NCBI GenBank assembly: GCA_913020445.1
Contig: CAJWAR010000003.1
Coordinates: forward strand, 1 to 64,000
DNA length: 64,000 nt
Direction of reading: 5' to 3'
From: an uncultured Rhodospirillaceae bacterium
GTDB lineage: Bacteria; Pseudomonadota; Alphaproteobacteria; Rhodospirillales; UBA2165
Within the stretch, counting starts at the first letter, position 1. The number at the start of each line of letters is the position of its first letter. The translations under genes were made by a program, and so were the position numbers. The notes beneath the pieces were generated by a model. The model made no database searches and had not been told where the DNA came from. It saw only the letters and a list, made by a program, of their open reading frames with translations. Below are positions 1 to 8,302 of this stretch, one piece after another.

Positions 1-1008
1 TTCGCCGCTTGCCATAATCTCAGCAATGGAAACATAGCGGCCTTCGCGGGCGGATTTAACACCGGCCCGGATCACGGCCAAGGAGCGCGACGCCCATTCA
101 CCACCGACTTCCGGTTCGGTGTCGTTGCGAATGCAATCACCAAATTCCGCCATTTGCTCGGCGATGGTATCGTTGGCTTCAAACTCCATTTTGACCGGTT
201 CTTTTTCGCCGCGTTTAAGGTGATACATGCCGGTGTGCAGCGAAAAGAGCGCCGAAGCTTCCTTGCCATAAATATTCATGACGTAGTTCTCACCGGCTGA
301 GGCATAACCTGCATTCAAGGTCGAGATTGCCCCGTTTTCGTGCTTCATCACCAGACCTGCGACATCCGGATTGTCACCCGGTAGGACGAGCTGCGACAAC
401 ATGCCGGAAACCTCAACGATCGGTCCCATCAGCATTTCCAAAACGTCGACATAGTGCGGCCCGATTTGCAACATCACGCCGCCCGGCATGCCGTCGGCGG
501 TGTAGCGCCAATGACCGGGCTCAAATGCGCCTAAGCGGTCGCGGCTGATATTGGCTTCGGCCTGGACGATTTGGCCGAAGCGACCGGCTTGAATTTCCTT
601 CTGGACCCAGCGGAAATGGTTTTCGCGGCGGCGTTGGAAGCCGATCGAAAGTTTTACCTTGGCATCCCGGCAAATCTTGGCAATCTGCATGCCTTCGCCA
701 ACGGAATTGGCAATCGGTTTATCAAGAAAGACGTGCTTGCCGGCGTCCGCCGCCTGCTTTGTTGTCTCTAAATGAATGTTGTTGGGCGTGGTATTGATGA
801 TGGCGTCGATGTTGTCGTCTGCCAGGAGCTCTTCATAGCTTTCCGCATAGGCGCAATCGAACTTTGCGGCGAAGGCTTTGCGCTTGTCTTCAGAGCGCGT
901 AAAACACGATGCAACTTCAATGCCCTTGGCGTTAGTGACGCCCTCGGCCAACACATCTGACCACCAGCCGAGGCCGAGTGAGGCGACGCGGATTGTATCT
1001 GAACTCAT
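1..1008 (-). CDS. Gfo/Idh/MocA-family NAD(P)-dependent oxidoreductase (3' end cut by window)
   Basis: The reading frame is open for 336 codons from an ATG at 1008 to the window edge, so the C-terminus is missing. The N-terminus carries a Rossmann nucleotide-binding segment (IRVASLGLGWWSD, residues 5-17). Further on are EEL..DDNIDAIINTTPNNIH and DKPIAN, the typical Gfo/Idh/MocA signature in which the Lys of the EKP/DKP motif contacts substrate. This family oxidises or reduces sugars, inositols and related polyols in the cytoplasm; the substrate here cannot be read from sequence. The stop of the upstream tctA gene lies only 3 bases before this start, so it is the last gene of the TTT transporter operon. 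That suggests it acts on the imported carboxylate or sugar acid. Family assignment is firm, substrate unknown. Confidence 0.88.
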   Translation of the reverse strand, partial: MSSDTIRVASLGLGWWSDVLAEGVTNAKGIEVASCFTRSEDKRKAFAAKFDCAYAESYEELLADDNIDAIINTTPNNIHLETTKQAADAGKHVFLDKPIANSVGEGMQIAKICRDAKVKLSIGFQRRRENHFRWVQKEIQAGRFGQIVQAEANISRDRLGAFEPGHWRYTADGMPGGVMLQIGPHYVDVLEMLMGPIVEVSGMLSQLVLPGDNPDVAGLVMKHENGAISTLNAGYASAGENYVMNIYGKEASALFSLHTGMYHLKRGEKEPVKMEFEANDTIAEQMAEFGDCIRNDTEPEVGGEWASRSLAVIRAGVKSAREGRYVSIAEIMASGE

Positions 1009-1010
1009 AC

Positions 1011-2516
1011 TTAAATCTCCAGCTGTTCTTGTTTTTGTTTACTTTTATGTTCGGCCCAAAACGACCAGAAAACCGATGCCGCCGCCAAGCATAAGAAAAA
1101 CAGGCTGAACGGATGGGTGAAGAAAACGGTGACGTCGTTTTTGGACGCAATCAGAGATACCCGGAGGTGTTCTTCCAATTGCCGGCCGAGCACCATCGCC
1201 AACAATAACGGTACGATCGGCATGTCGAGCCAGCGCATGGCGAGGCCAAGCAGACCAAAGCCAAACATCACATAGACGTCGAAGAAGTTATTGCGCAACG
1301 CATAACTGCCAATCACACACAATATGGCAATCGTCGGCATCAAGAGCGTTCTCGGGATGACCAGAACCTTGACCAAAAAACGCAGTCCTATCAGGGCAAT
1401 GACAATGTTGAAAATATTCGCCCAGAAAAATGAGAATATGAGACCGTAGGCAAACTCGCCGTTTTCGATAAACAGCAGCGGGCCCGGTGCGAGCCCGTGA
1501 ATAAGCAATGCACCGATCAAAATGGCCGTAACCGGATCACCTGGAATGCCGAGCGTCATCATCGGTATAAGCGCACCGCCCGTCACGGCGTTATTGGCGG
1601 ATTCTGGAGCGGCAATGCCCTGAGGGGAGCCGCTGCCAAATTCTGCCGGATTTTTGCTGAGCTTTTTGGTGTAATCGTAGCTGATAAAGGCAGCAATCGG
1701 TCCACCCGCGCCCGGCAAAATGCCTAAGAACGAACCGATTGGCGCGCCGATTGAAACCGGCAACCGCATAAGCTTGAGGTCCGCTAGTTTCGGCAACACG
1801 CTTTTAATATTGGCGGCACCGTTGGTACCGGATTTTGATTTAATCATATCAGCAAAATTGTCGACCAATTGCGGTACGGCGAAAAGGCCGATCAGCGCGG
1901 TCAGGAAATGAATACCGGAGATTAAATTGACCTGACCAAAGGTGAAGCGATGGGTGCCCATCATCGGGTCCTGGCCGACCGTCACAATGGCGAGCCCAAT
2001 TACGGCCGAAAGCAAACCTTTGACCAAAGATTTGGCGGCAAAGCTGCAGATGATAGTTAGGCCGAAAAAGACCAGACTGAACAGATCGGGTGATTGAAAC
2101 TTGAGCGCGATCTCGGCCAATAGAGGTGCAATAAAAAAGAGGCACAAAAAGCTAAACAGGCCGCCCAGAAAACTGGCTGTTATGGCGATGCCCAACGCGC
2201 GGCCTGCTTCACCATTTCTGGCCAGGGGATGACCATCAATGGCCGTGGCCGAAGCGGATGGCGTGCCCGGTATATTGAGCAAAATGGCCGAAAAACTGCC
2301 GCCGGTCATACCGCTGACGTAAAGTCCCAGCAGCAGGGCGATGGAAATTTCCGGCTCCAATACGAAGGTGAGGGGCAAAACGATGATGATACCGGTCGAT
2401 ATCGTCAGCCCGGGGATCATGCCGACGACGAGGCCGATAAAACAGCCTGCGGCGACAGCTAAAATGGTCTCGAACTGGCTCGCCTGAGCGAAACCATCGA
2501 TGATATCCGGGTTCAT
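1011..2516 (-). CDS. tctA: TctA-family large membrane subunit of a tripartite tricarboxylate transporter
   Basis: A 501-residue polytopic protein of normal TctA length. It has the conserved N-terminal GMIPGLTISTGIIIVLP segment (about residues 33-49) and the second glycine/proline-rich signature LGILPGAGGPIAAF (about 264-277), followed by APESANNAVTGGALIP and TLGIPGDPVTAIL. These duplicated loops are diagnostic for TctA. In the inner membrane it forms the secondary transport channel that takes substrate from the periplasmic TctC protein using an ion gradient. The start overlaps the tctB stop by 4 bases, showing translational coupling. The substrate is some carboxylate; true citrate specificity cannot be claimed. 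Confidence 0.95.
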   Translation of the reverse strand: MNPDIIDGFAQASQFETILAVAAGCFIGLVVGMIPGLTISTGIIIVLPLTFVLEPEISIALLLGLYVSGMTGGSFSAILLNIPGTPSASATAIDGHPLARNGEAGRALGIAITASFLGGLFSFLCLFFIAPLLAEIALKFQSPDLFSLVFFGLTIICSFAAKSLVKGLLSAVIGLAIVTVGQDPMMGTHRFTFGQVNLISGIHFLTALIGLFAVPQLVDNFADMIKSKSGTNGAANIKSVLPKLADLKLMRLPVSIGAPIGSFLGILPGAGGPIAAFISYDYTKKLSKNPAEFGSGSPQGIAAPESANNAVTGGALIPMMTLGIPGDPVTAILIGALLIHGLAPGPLLFIENGEFAYGLIFSFFWANIFNIVIALIGLRFLVKVLVIPRTLLMPTIAILCVIGSYALRNNFFDVYVMFGFGLLGLAMRWLDMPIVPLLLAMVLGRQLEEHLRVSLIASKNDVTVFFTHPFSLFFLCLAAASVFWSFWAEHKSKQKQEQLEI

Positions 2517-2986
2517 AGCATAACCCCCTGCAAGATGCCGGAGGGTAATAATATCTGGAAGCCTTCACGGAAAAGATAAAAGATGACCAGTGAAATCAAA
2601 ATGGAGCCGGCGGCAATCAACAGCGGTCGACGCTCGCCATAGAGATACATCAACCCGGCGAAAAACGGAATGTTGGCGGCCAGGAAACCGAGGGTTGGCA
2701 ACAATATGAAATAGGCGACTGACAATATCAGGCCATAGATCAGGCGTTTAGCCGGTACATCAAACGCCTTGGGTGCCTGTTGGCTGACCAGTGGTAACAG
2801 GCCTTGCGCCAGTAGCGCCAACGAAAGAACGGCCATACAGACGGTTACGACCCACGGGAAAAATGATGGTTGCGTCGTATTTTCAATCGCGCGCGTCGGC
2901 AGATTGGCTGTCAGATAAGCGTAGCCAGCACACAATAGCAGCAGAATAATCGCTGCGATCAAATTGCGGGTCCGCATGTTGCTCAT
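2513..2986 (-). CDS. tctB: TctB-family small membrane subunit of the TTT transporter
   Basis: A 157-residue hydrophobic protein with four predicted membrane segments: about residues 8-26, 43-66, 85-115 (helical pair around the FAANIPFFAGLMYLYGERR loop) and 123-147. This is the size and topology of TctB, the poorly conserved small subunit that partners TctA. Identification rests mainly on position between a TctC gene and a TctA gene, because TctB sequences diverge strongly. It overlaps tctA by 4 bases and is separated from tctC by 78 bases that hold a stable hairpin. Confidence 0.88.
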   Translation of the reverse strand: MSNMRTRNLIAAIILLLLCAGYAYLTANLPTRAIENTTQPSFFPWVVTVCMAVLSLALLAQGLLPLVSQQAPKAFDVPAKRLIYGLILSVAYFILLPTLGFLAANIPFFAGLMYLYGERRPLLIAAGSILISLVIFYLFREGFQILLPSGILQGVML

Positions 2987-3011
2987 CGAAAAACTCTTAG
3001 TTAGAAAATCA

Positions 3012-3042
3012 GATGTCCCGCCTCGACACGAGACGGGACATC
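3012..3042 (-). other. Intra-operon hairpin between tctC and tctB
   Basis: GATGTCCCG (3012-3020) and CGGGACATC (3034-3042) are perfect 9-base complements, and an inner CTCG/CGAG stem extends the structure. It lies after the binding-protein stop and before tctB on the transcribed minus strand, with no T-run next to it. Such hairpins commonly protect the upstream mRNA segment so that the binding protein is made in excess over the membrane subunits. A partial terminator is the alternative. Confidence 0.6.
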
Positions 3043-3064
3043 CGGAAACGTTTTTATTTAAAGC

Positions 3065-4033
3065 CTATTTTTTGGCTTTGGATTGATACATGCCGGCCTT
3101 TTTCATAATGGCGACAATGTTGGCATTGGCTTTAGCAAGTTTGGCGCCAAATTCTTTTTGTCCCATCGGCTTCAAAGTCAGCTTTAACTTCTTCATGCGT
3201 CCGGCAAATGCTTTTGAATTAGCCGCTTTGATCATCGCCGCTTCAAGCTTGTTTTTGATCGCTGCCGGTGTGCCTTTGGCAACCGAAAGACCGCGGAACA
3301 AATCAAATTCCATATCAATGCCGAGTTCTTTAGCTGTCGGCACATTTGGTGATGCGGGATTTCGTTTGCCACTGGAGATAGCCAGGAATTTCATTTTGCC
3401 GGCTTTAACCAATTTTAATGGCACGAAGAAGATATCGACGGCTGCATCGGTTTCGCCGCTCAATATCATTTTCCGGCGGGCTGGCCCTTTGACCGGCAGC
3501 ATGATGGGTTTGCAACCTGACAGTTGGGTTAAGGCAACACCGGCCATATGTGTGGCGCTACCGAAACCGGCAAACGCAACTTTCAGCGTGCCGGGCTTGG
3601 CTTTACATTCGTCCATAAATTCCTTGAGCGTGTTCCAGCGCGCAGATTTTTTAACCACGAACGGGATCGGCTGCTGGGCAACCTGACCGATGTGATCCAA
3701 GGCGGTGTAGTCAAAAGGCACGTTGCCGATATTGGTCGTCGTCAACACAGATGTTGAGTTCCAGGCCACCGTGTAGCCATCCGGCTTGGAGTTTTTAACA
3801 TAGGTGTAGGTGATGGCGCCACCGCCACCGGGTTTGTTAACGGCAACAACCGGTTGGCCCAGTTCTTTGCTCATTGCCTTAGCAATCAGCCGGCCTTCGA
3901 TATCAGCACCGCCACCGGCGCCAAATGGAATAATAAATTCGATCGCTTTTTCCGGCCATTCGGCTTTTGCTTGGCCGGCTGCCATGAGGGCAATTGCTGC
4001 CGTCCCCATGAATACGTATTTTAGACTTTTCAT
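3065..4033 (-). CDS. tctC: TctC/Bug-family periplasmic binding protein of the TTT transporter
   Basis: A 322-residue secreted binding protein. Residues 1-24 form a signal peptide ending AGQAKA, and the mature protein starts EWPEKAIEFIIPFGAGGGAD. The GAGGGADIEGR loop and the NKPGGGGAITYTYV segment are the ligand-binding signatures of the Bug/TctC family, which bind carboxylates through a bridging water network. AGGGAGA sits upstream of the ATG at 4033. It lies first among the three transporter genes and follows a GlcG-like gene. The ligand is unknown; carboxylated substrates are usual for the family. Confidence 0.95.
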   Translation of the reverse strand: MKSLKYVFMGTAAIALMAAGQAKAEWPEKAIEFIIPFGAGGGADIEGRLIAKAMSKELGQPVVAVNKPGGGGAITYTYVKNSKPDGYTVAWNSTSVLTTTNIGNVPFDYTALDHIGQVAQQPIPFVVKKSARWNTLKEFMDECKAKPGTLKVAFAGFGSATHMAGVALTQLSGCKPIMLPVKGPARRKMILSGETDAAVDIFFVPLKLVKAGKMKFLAISSGKRNPASPNVPTAKELGIDMEFDLFRGLSVAKGTPAAIKNKLEAAMIKAANSKAFAGRMKKLKLTLKPMGQKEFGAKLAKANANIVAIMKKAGMYQSKAKK

Positions 4034-4106
4034 TTAATTTCTCCCTTATGTAAAACTTTTGATGTGAATATTTTGACTTAACTCCCCGTTGAAATAATTT
4101 TCAATT

Positions 4107-4550
4107 TTAACTTTGATAGCTTGCGCCGACGGCGTCAACTGCCGCTTGGGCGATATCCTGATCTTGTTGCCAATCACCGCCGCTGACACCGATGCCGCCA
4201 ACGCATTCTCCTTCAAAGAAGATTGGAAAGCCACCCTCCATCGCCGTCCAGCGTTCGGTGCCGGCGGCCAAAGAAAGGCCAATTGCGTGCAGGGTATCGA
4301 GGTCCTGGCCTTGCGCCCCATGGGTCGTGGTCGGCCGTCGATTGGAAGATGCCGTAACCGCTTTGGTCGTTGACGAATGAACGGTGTGAAAGCGGCCGCC
4401 ATCCATACGTTCGAGCAGCATCATGTGGCCGCCCGCATCAACTATTGCGACGGTGGCTGGTATGCCAATTTCTTCTGCTTTTTCAATGGCTGCCACCATC
4501 ATATTTTTAGCACCGGCATTGGTCAGGCGCTTGGTTGCGGCAAATGGCAT
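4107..4550 (-). CDS. GlcG/HbpS-family protein
   Basis: A 147-residue protein with the family hallmarks: VAIVDAGGHMMLLERMDGG near residues 35-53, a central Thr/Lys-rich helix, and the glycine-rich C-terminal GGFPIFFEGECVGGIGVSGG (about 106-125) before an aspartate-rich helix. GlcG/HbpS proteins form small alpha/beta oligomers. HbpS binds heme extracellularly, while GlcG relatives sit beside glycolate or carboxylate utilisation genes with no proven enzymatic role. There is no signal peptide. AAGGGGA precedes the ATG. It is the first gene of the tct operon and is divergent from the IclR gene. The function is unproven, perhaps a small catabolic or ligand-sensing accessory. Confidence 0.88.
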   Translation of the reverse strand: MPFAATKRLTNAGAKNMMVAAIEKAEEIGIPATVAIVDAGGHMMLLERMDGGRFHTVHSSTTKAVTASSNRRPTTTHGAQGQDLDTLHAIGLSLAAGTERWTAMEGGFPIFFEGECVGGIGVSGGDWQQDQDIAQAAVDAVGASYQS

Positions 4551-4625
4551 CTAGTTTTTCCCCTTGGTATTTGAAAATTTTGATGAGGATAGCCCGAAGA
4601 AAACCGCATTATCAAGTGAATTCTA

Positions 4626-4656
4626 CATTATCATAATGCTTTTCATATTATGAAAA
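4626..4656. promoter_or_regulatory. Two adjacent palindromes, candidate IclR operators
   Basis: CATTATCATAATG (4626-4638) has perfect 6-base arms around one base. TTTTCATATTATGAAAA (4640-4656) has perfect 8-base arms around one base. They lie back to back in the AT-rich divergent region between the tct operon and the IclR gene. IclR-family regulators typically bind short palindromes of this size, so these are the natural candidates for control of both transcripts. A weaker TTTCAC/GTGAAA inverted repeat follows at 4671-4692. Confidence 0.55.
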
Positions 4657-4704
4657 ACATACTAGTCTATTTTCACTATCTCAAGTGTGAAATAGGGCGA
4701 TAAA

Positions 4705-5511
4705 ATGGACGATATTACCGCTACATCCGGACAAAAAAGTAGCCGGACCATCCAATCTGTATCACGTGCGCTGAACATTTTGGAGGTGCTGTCAAAAGCC
4801 GAAGGAGAGATGCCACTGGGCGAGATCGCGCGCGCGACCAAGCTTAACGTCTCAACCTGCCATCATATATTGTTGACCTTGATGACCCGAGGCTATGTCG
4901 CCCAGAACAATCGGGGCCGTGCTTATTATCTTGGCACAAAAATACTCGAGCTTTCTTCCAACCGGGCACGCCAGTTTAGTCTGGCCGAATTGGCAATGCC
5001 GGAATTGCGGCGCTTAAATGCCGTGACCGGCGAGAATGTGCATTTGGCGGTTATCCAAGGCAATGATCTGGTCGCCTTGGCTCAATTGGATTCACCCAAA
5101 GTCGTGCAGGTGAATATGGAGGCGATCAGTCTGACAAATGCCGCCCATGCGACGGCAATCGGCAAATCGATCCTCGCCTGGCTGCCGGAAAACGAGATTG
5201 AACGCATTATCGAGCAAAAGGGATTGCCGCAATTCACGCCGAGCACTCTCACCGAAGTTGATGAATTGACGGAAAGTCTCAGGCTGGTGCGGCGTTTCGG
5301 ATTTGCCATTGATCGGGAAGAATTTTTGCCTGGCGTTATATGCATTGGTACCGCTCTTCGAGACTATTCCGGTACTGTATTGGGCTCAATAAGCTGCACC
5401 CTGCCGGCCTCCCGCGCTGACGATGACAATATCGAAAACGTCAAACAGGCAGTGCTCGATTGCGTTGCGGAACTGTCGGGTAAACTTGGCCGGCCCAAAG
5501 GAGATTCTTAG
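4705..5511 (+). CDS. IclR-family transcriptional regulator
   Basis: A 268-residue regulator. The N-terminal winged helix-turn-helix spans about residues 17-75 (ALNILEVLSKAEGEMPLGEI, then the recognition helix region NVSTCHHILLTLMTRGYV). The C-terminal IclR effector domain (about 90-260) includes AHATAIGKSILAWLP and REEFLPGVICIGTALRDYSG, which line the small-molecule pocket in this family. IclR proteins respond to organic or aromatic acids and repress or activate adjacent catabolic genes. It is transcribed divergently from the GlcG-tct-dehydrogenase operon, which it most likely controls through the palindromes at 4626-4656. Confidence 0.94.
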   Translation: MDDITATSGQKSSRTIQSVSRALNILEVLSKAEGEMPLGEIARATKLNVSTCHHILLTLMTRGYVAQNNRGRAYYLGTKILELSSNRARQFSLAELAMPELRRLNAVTGENVHLAVIQGNDLVALAQLDSPKVVQVNMEAISLTNAAHATAIGKSILAWLPENEIERIIEQKGLPQFTPSTLTEVDELTESLRLVRRFGFAIDREEFLPGVICIGTALRDYSGTVLGSISCTLPASRADDDNIENVKQAVLDCVAELSGKLGRPKGDS

Positions 5512-5679
5512 TGAAATTGGCTAAGTTTTACCCAAAATACCTAAGATAGGCGATATACCAGCGCAGAAACCCCAAAATATAGTGGTTTAGACTGTCATTA
5601 GCGTATTGTCCCAGTTCGTTATACCATATATAGTATTTCGTAATATCAAATGAAGACAGCCTCAACGGGGGTAGGCGAT

Positions 5680-7029
5680 ATGAAGTTGGGCGGCGATCTG
5701 CGTTCATTCAGGCGCGTAAGTATGGTGTTGATTGCACTTTTCTCGTTGAGTGCATGCGATCTCATTAAAAATAGTAATTTAATGGACAGCTTCAGGCGCG
5801 AGCCCAAACCGGCAGAAAGTATTACGATGTCGGAGCAAGGCTTCGGTAAATTGGCCAAAGGTGAATTCCTCGCTGCTCAGGCGTTATTTGATCAAGCGCT
5901 GCAGACTAATCCGCGAGATGTCTATGCGCTCTTCGGCAAAGGCATTGTGCTCCAGCATAGTGGTCAGCTTGTCCATGCCCGCCAAGTCTATGAAGCCATC
6001 ATGGCGCTGCGTCCCGGACCGGAAACAAAACTTCTAGTGTTTAACGACCTTGCGCCGCAATCGGTTCGCGAACTCGCTGGGCTGAATTTGTCACTGCTGC
6101 AAAGCCAAGGAGTCTCGAACGCTTTTGGCCCGCCCGGCACTCCGAGCGGAGCGCGACCTGCCACACCACGGGTGCAAATTCCAGCAGCGGCAACGCGCGC
6201 GCCAGCTTTGCCTCGACGGGTAACTGCGGCCACGCCTGCGCCAATGACGCCCGGCACCTCGGTCGCGGATAGCAATGTGATTTCCCGCTTTGAGACCTTA
6301 CAGAATTTACGCGATCAGGGATTGGTGACGCCTGCTGAATATGCCGCCCGGCGCAAACGTAATATTGGCGCCTTGACCAAACTAACATCGCCGCCACCGG
6401 CAGCTGGTCTTACCCGTTCGGTGCCAAGTGCAACGCAAATCTCTGGGCGTTTGAAAGCGATTGGCCGGGCGCTTGAACTGCGCGCCATCACGGTGCGCCA
6501 GCATGGCGCCGAGCGCACGATGATTATCGATGGCTTGATGCCGGCTAATCCAAAAATATCAGCTGCCCCCGCTCTGGCGCCCAAAGGTTTGATGGCGGCA
6601 GCCGAAGCCGTCCGCCGGGTCGAAATGCTGAAAGAACGTGGCCTCATATCCGATGCTGAATACTCGAAAGAGAAAGCCGCAATTGAGCGCATCTTGGCGC
6701 CGAAAAAGCCAGTGGTTTCAAAAGCTGCGAAGGCAGCTGCCGCCGCCAAGGCTGCTCCGAAGGGTGGGCCGCAGCCCGCTGTTCATTTGGCGTCGTTCCG
6801 CTCCAGGCAAGCCGCCACCCGGGCTTGGACTCAATTGCGCCGGGCGCACCGCTCATTGCTTGGCCGGCTGAAATCTGAAGTAACACGGGTTAATCTCGGC
6901 CGCCGCAAAGGGGTTTATTATCGCCTCATCGCTGGGCCGTTTAAAAGCACGGCCGCCGCCACGGCTGCCTGCCGCCGCCTCAAATCCCGCCGCCAATATT
7001 GCGATCCGGCGTTTATGAGCGGGGGCTGA
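5680..7029 (+). CDS. Lipoprotein with TPR, SHOCT-like repeats and a C-terminal SPOR domain
   Basis: From the ATG at 5680 the protein has 449 residues and an ideal lipoprotein signal: basic n-region, hydrophobic core, then LSAC with Cys26 as the acylation site. An in-frame ATG at 5650 would add 10 residues but has no ribosome-binding site. TPR-like helices cover about 50-140. A Pro/Ala-rich linker follows. Two short SHOCT-like helical hairpins (about 201-236, LRDQGLVTPAEY; about 308-341, LKERGLISDAEY) flank a more degenerate copy (252-286). The C-terminus (367-449) is a SPOR domain, a fold that binds denuded peptidoglycan glycan strands at the septum. This suggests a role at the cell envelope or division site. 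The combination is unusual; exact function unknown. Confidence 0.75.
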   Translation: MKLGGDLRSFRRVSMVLIALFSLSACDLIKNSNLMDSFRREPKPAESITMSEQGFGKLAKGEFLAAQALFDQALQTNPRDVYALFGKGIVLQHSGQLVHARQVYEAIMALRPGPETKLLVFNDLAPQSVRELAGLNLSLLQSQGVSNAFGPPGTPSGARPATPRVQIPAAATRAPALPRRVTAATPAPMTPGTSVADSNVISRFETLQNLRDQGLVTPAEYAARRKRNIGALTKLTSPPPAAGLTRSVPSATQISGRLKAIGRALELRAITVRQHGAERTMIIDGLMPANPKISAAPALAPKGLMAAAEAVRRVEMLKERGLISDAEYSKEKAAIERILAPKKPVVSKAAKAAAAAKAAPKGGPQPAVHLASFRSRQAATRAWTQLRRAHRSLLGRLKSEVTRVNLGRRKGVYYRLIAGPFKSTAAATAACRRLKSRRQYCDPAFMSGG

Positions 7030-7069
7030 TCTCAGGCAAGCCCGCGTATGACGGTGGAGGATTGGGCTG

Positions 7070-8302
7070 TCACCCCACCTCAACAATTCCACCATCAACT
7101 AAATCAGCGACCTTCCCATCATCATAGCCCAACACATCCCGCAAGACCCAATCGGTATGCTCGCCCAGTTTCGGGGCGGCGTTTTTGGGCAACTCGGGTG
7201 CTTCGGAGAGATGGATCGGTGAGCGGGTGAAGGCGTATTCGCCGACTTCAGGATCATCAACCGGCATCAGCATGCCGCGGGCTTTGACTTGCGGATCGGC
7301 GAAAATGTCTTCGGCAGTATAAACCGGCCCGGTCGGCACACCGGTATCGTTGAGCCTATCAACCGCCTCATCGCGCGAAAATCCAGCCAGCCAGTCTTCG
7401 ATGATCGGCTGCAGGAACTCGGCGTTGGCGGCGCGCTCGGTACCGCCTTTGCTGCGGTCGTCTTCGATCAAATCTTCCCGGCCCATGGCTTCACAAAGGC
7501 GGGCCCAAATCCGGTTGTCTGGCACATTAAGCGCGATATAGCCGTCTTTGGTTTTAAACGATCCACGTGGAAACAAGTTCTTTGGCACACCGCGCTCCGG
7601 TGATTGTCCGGCGGTTGAAAACAGCGTCACCATGGATTCGTTTAAGGACAGCATATTGTCGAACATGGCGGAATCGACCAATTGGCCCTGGCCAGTGCGC
7701 TCCCGCATAAACAGCGCCTGCATAATACCGAAGGCCGTTACCATGCCGGTATAAATATCCGCCATGCCGTAGATCGTCCAGGACGGCGGCTTATCGGCAA
7801 AACCGACCAAATTCATAATGCCGCTCATTGCTTCGGCGACAATATCGAAGGCCGGCCGGTCGGCGTAGGGACCCCGGTAGCCTTCAAGCTGACCGAAGCC
7901 CGAGATCAACGCCCAGATTAGTTTGGGATTGCTGTCTTTAAGCAGCTCGTAAGAAAGCCCGATTTTGTTCATCGAGCCCGGGCGCAAGTTCTCGACCACC
8001 ACATCGGCGGTCTTGGCGAGGTCTTTAAAGATTGCCTGACCCTCGGGCTTGGAGAGATCGAGGGCGAGGCTTTTTTTATTGCGGTTATAGCCCATATAGC
8101 CGGCCGCTTTTTTAACCCCGTCTTTTTCAACGAAAGGCGGCATCGAGCGGCGGGGGTCGCCATATTTTGGCCGCTCGATCTTGATCACTTCGGCGCCAGC
8201 ATCCGCCAATAGCATAGTGCAATAAGGGCCGGCCATATATTGTTCGAGACCGACGACGCGAATGCCGTCAAGCGGGCGAGGACTCACCGGTCGCCGATCC
8301 AC
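7070..8302 (-). CDS. CaiB/BaiF (type III) CoA-transferase
   Basis: A 410-residue protein of normal family length. It opens with PLDGIRVVGLEQYMAGPYC and LLADAGAEVIKIERP, the family's CoA-binding N-terminus. The catalytic Asp lies in GQGQLVDSAMFDNML (about residues 180-194), where it forms the acyl-aspartyl anhydride. NLFPRGSFKTKDGYIALNV follows. These enzymes move CoA between carboxylic acids in the cytoplasm. It overlaps the upstream thiolase gene by 19 bases, so both belong to one transcript with a VOC gene. The set suggests activation and thiolytic cleavage of a carboxylic acid; donor and acceptor acids are unknown. Confidence 0.95.
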   Translation of the reverse strand: MDRRPVSPRPLDGIRVVGLEQYMAGPYCTMLLADAGAEVIKIERPKYGDPRRSMPPFVEKDGVKKAAGYMGYNRNKKSLALDLSKPEGQAIFKDLAKTADVVVENLRPGSMNKIGLSYELLKDSNPKLIWALISGFGQLEGYRGPYADRPAFDIVAEAMSGIMNLVGFADKPPSWTIYGMADIYTGMVTAFGIMQALFMRERTGQGQLVDSAMFDNMLSLNESMVTLFSTAGQSPERGVPKNLFPRGSFKTKDGYIALNVPDNRIWARLCEAMGREDLIEDDRSKGGTERAANAEFLQPIIEDWLAGFSRDEAVDRLNDTGVPTGPVYTAEDIFADPQVKARGMLMPVDDPEVGEYAFTRSPIHLSEAPELPKNAAPKLGEHTDWVLRDVLGYDDGKVADLVDGGIVEVG

